Source: JASEGV01 sp947085405 (lineage in GTDB: Bacteria > Bacteroidota > Ignavibacteria > UBA10030 > BY39). From it: a stretch of 64,000 nucleotides of DNA. How positions within the stretch are numbered: the stretch's first letter is position 1; every line of letters starts with the position of its first letter. Below, one piece after another: positions 60,727 through 64,000 of the stretch. The notes beneath the pieces are model-generated. The model was not told the origin of the DNA. It saw nothing but the letters and a program-made list of their open reading frames with translations, and made no database searches. The position numbers and the translations under genes were made by a program. The stretch spans positions 11,316-75,315 of the forward strand of contig CAMTWO010000017.1 in NCBI GenBank assembly GCA_947085405.1, in the 5' to 3' direction.

Positions 60727-61635
60727 ATGATAGATATCTCAAATAAAATTAAAACACTCAGAACTGCGATTGCACAAGCAACCCTCAAACTAAAACCTGA
60801 AACGATAGAACTCATCCATCAAAACAAAATTCCCAAAGGCGATCCATTGCCCGTGGCGAAAGTGGCAGCAATTCAAGCTGCTAAAAATACGAGTCAAATA
60901 ATTCCTTACTGCCATCCACTGCCTGTTGATTATGTCGGAGTTGAATTTAACATCGGAGAAAATTTTATAGAAGTGAGCGTAACAGTAAAAGCGATTTACA
61001 AAACCGGTGTTGAGATGGAAGCCCTCACCGCAGCATCTGTTGCCGTCCTTACAATTTATGATATGACAAAGATGTTAGACGAAACGATGACGATATCAGA
61101 AATTAAACTTGTAAGTAAAACCGGCGGGAAGTCGGACTTTAAAACGAGTTACGAGCGTCCGCTGCGGGCGGCAGTCTTGGTTATGTCCGATTCAATTTAT
61201 GCGGGGAAGAAATCCGATTTATCGGGCAAGCTCATCGTTGAACGTCTGAAAAAAGAATTGGTGGAAGTAGTTGATTACAAAATTATTCCTGATGAACTTG
61301 AACAAATTGCATTTGAACTTATTCGTTATGCCGACGAGTTGAAATTGGATTTAGTAATGACGACTGGTGGTACGGGTTTCAGTCCTCGAGATTGTACCCC
61401 CGAAGCGATGTTAAAAATTATCGAGCGTGAAGTTCCTGGTATTTCTGAAGCCGCTCGTTCATTCGGGCAGGAACGCACACCGTACTCGATGCTTTCGCGT
61501 GCATCAGCTGGCTTACGTGGAAACACTTTAATAGTGAATCTTCCCGGCTCCAAAAAAGGTGTAGCCGAATCGCTTGATGCGCTGTTTCCTGGTCTCCTCC
61601 ATTCGTTTAAAATGATGTGGGGAGGCGGACACTGA
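60727..61635 (+). CDS. moaCB: MoaC-MoaB fusion
   Basis: This is a 302-residue protein. Residues 1 to about 145 are MoaC, with IPYCHPLPVDYVG and GVEMEALTAASVAVLTIYDMTKML (the active His and Lys). About 148-302 is a MoaB/MogA-like molybdopterin-binding domain with SDSIYAGKKSDLSG, TTGGTGFSPRDCTPEA and NLPGSKKGVAE. MoaC completes cyclic pyranopterin monophosphate and MoaB adenylates molybdopterin. No stop or second start separates the parts. The fusion is known from other bacteria. Confidence 0.95.
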   Translation: MIDISNKIKTLRTAIAQATLKLKPETIELIHQNKIPKGDPLPVAKVAAIQAAKNTSQIIPYCHPLPVDYVGVEFNIGENFIEVSVTVKAIYKTGVEMEALTAASVAVLTIYDMTKMLDETMTISEIKLVSKTGGKSDFKTSYERPLRAAVLVMSDSIYAGKKSDLSGKLIVERLKKELVEVVDYKIIPDELEQIAFELIRYADELKLDLVMTTGGTGFSPRDCTPEAMLKIIEREVPGISEAARSFGQERTPYSMLSRASAGLRGNTLIVNLPGSKKGVAESLDALFPGLLHSFKMMWGGGH

Positions 61636-61743
61636 AAGATTTCGGATTTTGGATTTTAAGATGACATACATTTGTATAACCTCTCCGTCGATTATGTCCT
61701 ATGAGTCTTTTAGAAAATATTTAGTAGTATAACAAAATAAACA

Positions 61744-63024
61744 ATGATAACATTTGAAAAAGCAATAGAAAATATTTTAAAACACACCCAGTGTTTACCG
61801 AAAACATCTGTAACATTGGTTCAATCACTTGGGTACGTTCTTGCAGAAACAATTAAAGCAAAAGAACCGATCCCGCGATTTAATTCGTCCGCGGTTGACG
61901 GATATGCCGTTAGGTTTGAAGATATAAAAAACGCTTCCTACACAGCGCCAAAGTTGTTGCCTATCATCGGCGAGGTTAAAGCCGGAGATACTGTAATTCC
62001 AATTTTGCGAAAAGGTTTTGCGATAAAAATATTTACAGGTGCTGTGGTTCCCCAAAACGCGAATGCATTAGTAATGCAGGAATTTACGGCAGAAAAAAAT
62101 CGCACTGTTTCTATTTTTAGAAAAGTTAGAAAAGGTGAAAATATAAGGCGGCACGGGCAAGAATTCAGAAAGAATCAGATCGTTTTAAAACGCGGAACAT
62201 TAATAACGCCGCCCGTTGTCGGAATGCTTGCAACTTTAGGATATTCAAGTGTGCGGGTAACTCGAAAGCCGTGCGTGGGATTGATTATTACAGGAAACGA
62301 GCTTAGAAATCCCGGTGTAAAATTGCAAACCGGAGAAATATACGATTCAAATTCTTTTGCCCTTACCGCTGCTTTGCAATCACATGGAATCAATCCGGTA
62401 ACTGTGAAAATACTAAAAGATAATAAACGATTCATAAAATCAGCTCTCGAAAAAACGATTGCACTTTCGGATGTTGTAATCACCGTAGGCGGTGTTTCTG
62501 TTGGAGAATATGATTTAGTAAAAGAAATATTCACTGAACTTGATGTGAAGAAAATATTCTGGAAGGTGGCAATGAAGCCGGGCAAGCCAAATTATTTTGG
62601 CACGCTCGACAAAAAACTCATATTCGGATTGCCGGGAAACCCGGTGGCGGCGTTGGTATCATTTCACTTACTGGTAATGCCTGCAATTCGTAAGTTGATG
62701 GGCGACGATTATAAAAAAGAGTTTTACTTAAACGCTAAGATAACTTCCGATCTGAAGAAAAAACCTGGACGTTTAGAGTTTGTTCGCGGGATTGTTTCTA
62801 CGAATCGGTTTGACGAATTGGTTGTTACGCCAACTAAAGGGCAAGATTCACACATGATCGGCGGACTTGCTAACGCGAATTGCCTGATTCATTTCCCGAA
62901 GGAAGAGAATTTTATAAGCAAAGGTTCGATTGTGAAAGTAGAGTTAATGAATTGGGATGGAGCGAAGAGTCCGCCAGAGGCGGAAGCAATGAGCGGTGAG
63001 CAAAGAGCAACGAATAATGAATAA
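61744..63024 (+). CDS. moeA: Molybdopterin molybdotransferase MoeA
   Basis: This is a 426-residue protein with the MoeA domain series: RFNSSAVDGYAVRF at the start, FTGAVVPQNANALVMQE, a MogA-like core with TVGGVSVGEYDLVKE and FWKVAMKPGKPNYFG, and LPGNPVAALVSF. It inserts molybdenum into adenylated molybdopterin. The last roughly 20 residues (KSPPEAEAMSGEQRATNNE) come from a TCCGCC palindrome (62970-62984) and a heptamer tract and are not part of the family. Confidence 0.95.
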   Translation: MITFEKAIENILKHTQCLPKTSVTLVQSLGYVLAETIKAKEPIPRFNSSAVDGYAVRFEDIKNASYTAPKLLPIIGEVKAGDTVIPILRKGFAIKIFTGAVVPQNANALVMQEFTAEKNRTVSIFRKVRKGENIRRHGQEFRKNQIVLKRGTLITPPVVGMLATLGYSSVRVTRKPCVGLIITGNELRNPGVKLQTGEIYDSNSFALTAALQSHGINPVTVKILKDNKRFIKSALEKTIALSDVVITVGGVSVGEYDLVKEIFTELDVKKIFWKVAMKPGKPNYFGTLDKKLIFGLPGNPVAALVSFHLLVMPAIRKLMGDDYKKEFYLNAKITSDLKKKPGRLEFVRGIVSTNRFDELVVTPTKGQDSHMIGGLANANCLIHFPKEENFISKGSIVKVELMNWDGAKSPPEAEAMSGEQRATNNE

Positions 63025-63044
63025 TGATAACGAACAATGAATAA
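63011..63044 (+). repeat. Heptamer tract at the moeA-MOSC junction
   Basis: CGAATAA, TGAATAA, a shortened TGATAA, CGAACAA and TGAATAA follow one another. The tract contains both the moeA stop (63022-63024) and the start codon of the next gene (63037). Confidence 0.75.
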
Positions 63045-63531
63045 CAATCAAATGACAAATGACAAAATAAAAGGCAAGATAGTAGCCCTAAGCATTAGCA
63101 CAAAAAAAGGAATCCCAAAAACTAATGTTGAAACGGTATCGTTGCGCGAGAATTGGGGAATAGAGGGGGATGCACATGCAAGCGATTGGCATCGGCAAAT
63201 TAGTTTGCTTGCAATAGAGAGTATCGAAAAAATGCGGGCACTCGGTCTGAACGTTCGACCCGGTGCTTTTGCTGAAAACATAACAACCGAAGGTATCGAT
63301 TTGATGCACCTTCAAGTTGGTGTTAGGTTACTTATCGGTGAAACTGAATTAGAAATAACTCAAATTGGAAAAGAGTGCCACTCACGTTGTGCAATTTACT
63401 ACTCTGCCGGTGATTGCGTAATGCCGAAAGAAGGAATTTTTGCAAAAGTTATTAAGGGGGGTAAAATATATTTAGACGATGAAGTTCATTGCAAACAAGT
63501 CGAATTCAAGACACAAATTTTGTCGAAGTAA
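63037..63531 (+). CDS. MOSC-domain protein
   Basis: This is a 164-residue protein matching a single MOSC domain: GIEGDAHASDWHRQISLLA, RPGAFAENITTEGIDL and EITQIGKECHSRCAIYYSAGDCVMPKEGIFAKV. The conserved Cys-x-x-x-Cys in CHSRC marks the family that handles molybdenum or sulfur transfer. The first dozen residues (MNNNQMTNDKIK) are encoded by the heptamer tract and its extension; a later start is possible. It stands between moeA and mobA. Confidence 0.9.
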   Translation: MNNNQMTNDKIKGKIVALSISTKKGIPKTNVETVSLRENWGIEGDAHASDWHRQISLLAIESIEKMRALGLNVRPGAFAENITTEGIDLMHLQVGVRLLIGETELEITQIGKECHSRCAIYYSAGDCVMPKEGIFAKVIKGGKIYLDDEVHCKQVEFKTQILSK

Positions 63532-63534
63532 CGA

Positions 63535-63924
63535 ATGTATCGCGACGTAACAGGAATTATTCTTGCGGGCGGTCGAAGCACTCGAATGGGCGAGAATAAA
63601 GCGTTTTTAAAAATCGGCAATTTTACCGCAATTGAAATAGTACGCAATTTCATGCAATCGCTATTTACAAATGTGATATTGATAACGAACTCACCCGCAG
63701 AGTATAGCTTTTTAGGTCTTGATACTTATGAGGATGTTTATAAAAATATGGGACCGCTTGCAGGGATACATTCAGGATTGCTGAATTCAACAGCCGAGAA
63801 AAATTTTATACTCTCCTGCGATTTGTTGTTAATGAAAAAAGAAATTGTCGATTATATAATTAACCCAGATTGTTCAATAGGGAAAATATTTCTAATGACC
63901 GCCATTAGGAAAAAGTGTAGTTAA
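63535..63924 (+). CDS. mobA: MobA, C-terminally shortened at the window edge
   Basis: This is a 129-residue protein with the nucleotidyltransferase start GIILAGGRSTRMGENKAFL and MGPLAGIHSGL, typical of MobA, which makes the guanine-dinucleotide form of the molybdenum cofactor. Family members have about 190-200 residues. Here the likeness stops at about residue 116 (VDYIINPDC) and the frame ends 13 residues later. A palindrome CTAATG/CATTAG lies at the switch (63893-63909), suggesting an insertion. Bases 63925-64000 hold nothing else I can identify. Confidence 0.8.
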   Translation: MYRDVTGIILAGGRSTRMGENKAFLKIGNFTAIEIVRNFMQSLFTNVILITNSPAEYSFLGLDTYEDVYKNMGPLAGIHSGLLNSTAEKNFILSCDLLLMKKEIVDYIINPDCSIGKIFLMTAIRKKCS

Positions 63925-64000
63925 GTTGTTATTTTATAGTAAGTTGTGCTATATTAGTCGAGCATAAAAACGATAGTTTATCAAGTAAGAAAAGCATACA

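Overview
The window most resembles a member of the Ignavibacteria/Chlorobi side of the Bacteroidota. Five secreted-protein genes or fragments end in type IX secretion (T9SS) C-terminal domains, four of them with the NYPNPFNPST-type signature common in that group, and the T9SS components PorD and PorV/PorQ are encoded at 47-49 kb. Base composition is moderately AT-rich. Shine-Dalgarno sequences are frequent, TTG and GTG starts occur, and genes often overlap by 1-14 bases. The placement is an inference from gene content, not from a marker phylogeny.

Layout. 0-0.6 kb: the N-terminal part of a TonB-dependent receptor, minus strand. 0.9-13.9 kb: a nine-gene plus-strand operon that joins a DUF4405 haem-b-like membrane protein and small secreted Ca-binding-like proteins to an exopolysaccharide machine (DUF2334 deacetylase/TIM-barrel fusion, processive GT2 synthase, two related outer-membrane barrels, and a T9SS-exported YCF48 propeller). 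13.9-15.1 kb: NikR under a very clear operator/promoter, then an outer-membrane protein. 15.5-19.4 kb: minus-strand NRAMP transporter, pentahaem cytochrome c and a CxxCH-tagged outer-membrane barrel. 19.6-23 kb: a VapBC-like pair, uvrB and comF. 23-34.4 kb: a T9SS subtilase, MarR/YceI, a phosphoesterase, YbaK, an alkyltransferase-like protein and T9SS-tagged secreted proteins with decayed copies.

34.5-40.3 kb: PlsY-like protein, split transketolase with a TumE-type toxin-antitoxin pair between its halves, HtrA and PurB. 40.6-46.4 kb: aldehyde dehydrogenase and lysine 6-aminotransferase, probably lysine to 2-aminoadipate. About 3 kb of accessory DNA separates them, and it is punctuated by two extra copies of the dehydrogenase 3' end that differ from it only at synonymous positions. 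46.7-55.1 kb: HicBA, T9SS parts and a run of envelope genes. 55.2-59.1 kb: dCMP deaminase, a YigZ-like protein and a sulfur cluster (sulfide:quinone oxidoreductase, DUF1641, DsrC-like, DsrE-like). 59.2-63.9 kb: a molybdenum-cofactor operon behind a probable Moco riboswitch with a terminator (moaA, a moaC-moaB fusion, moeA, a MOSC protein, and a shortened mobA at the edge).

The best candidates for undescribed biology are the repeated dehydrogenase gene end that delimits cassette-like units (42.0-44.7 kb) and the redox/exopolysaccharide operon (0.9-13.9 kb). Four toxin-antitoxin pairs and several families of short palindromic or heptamer repeats show repeated small insertions between genes.
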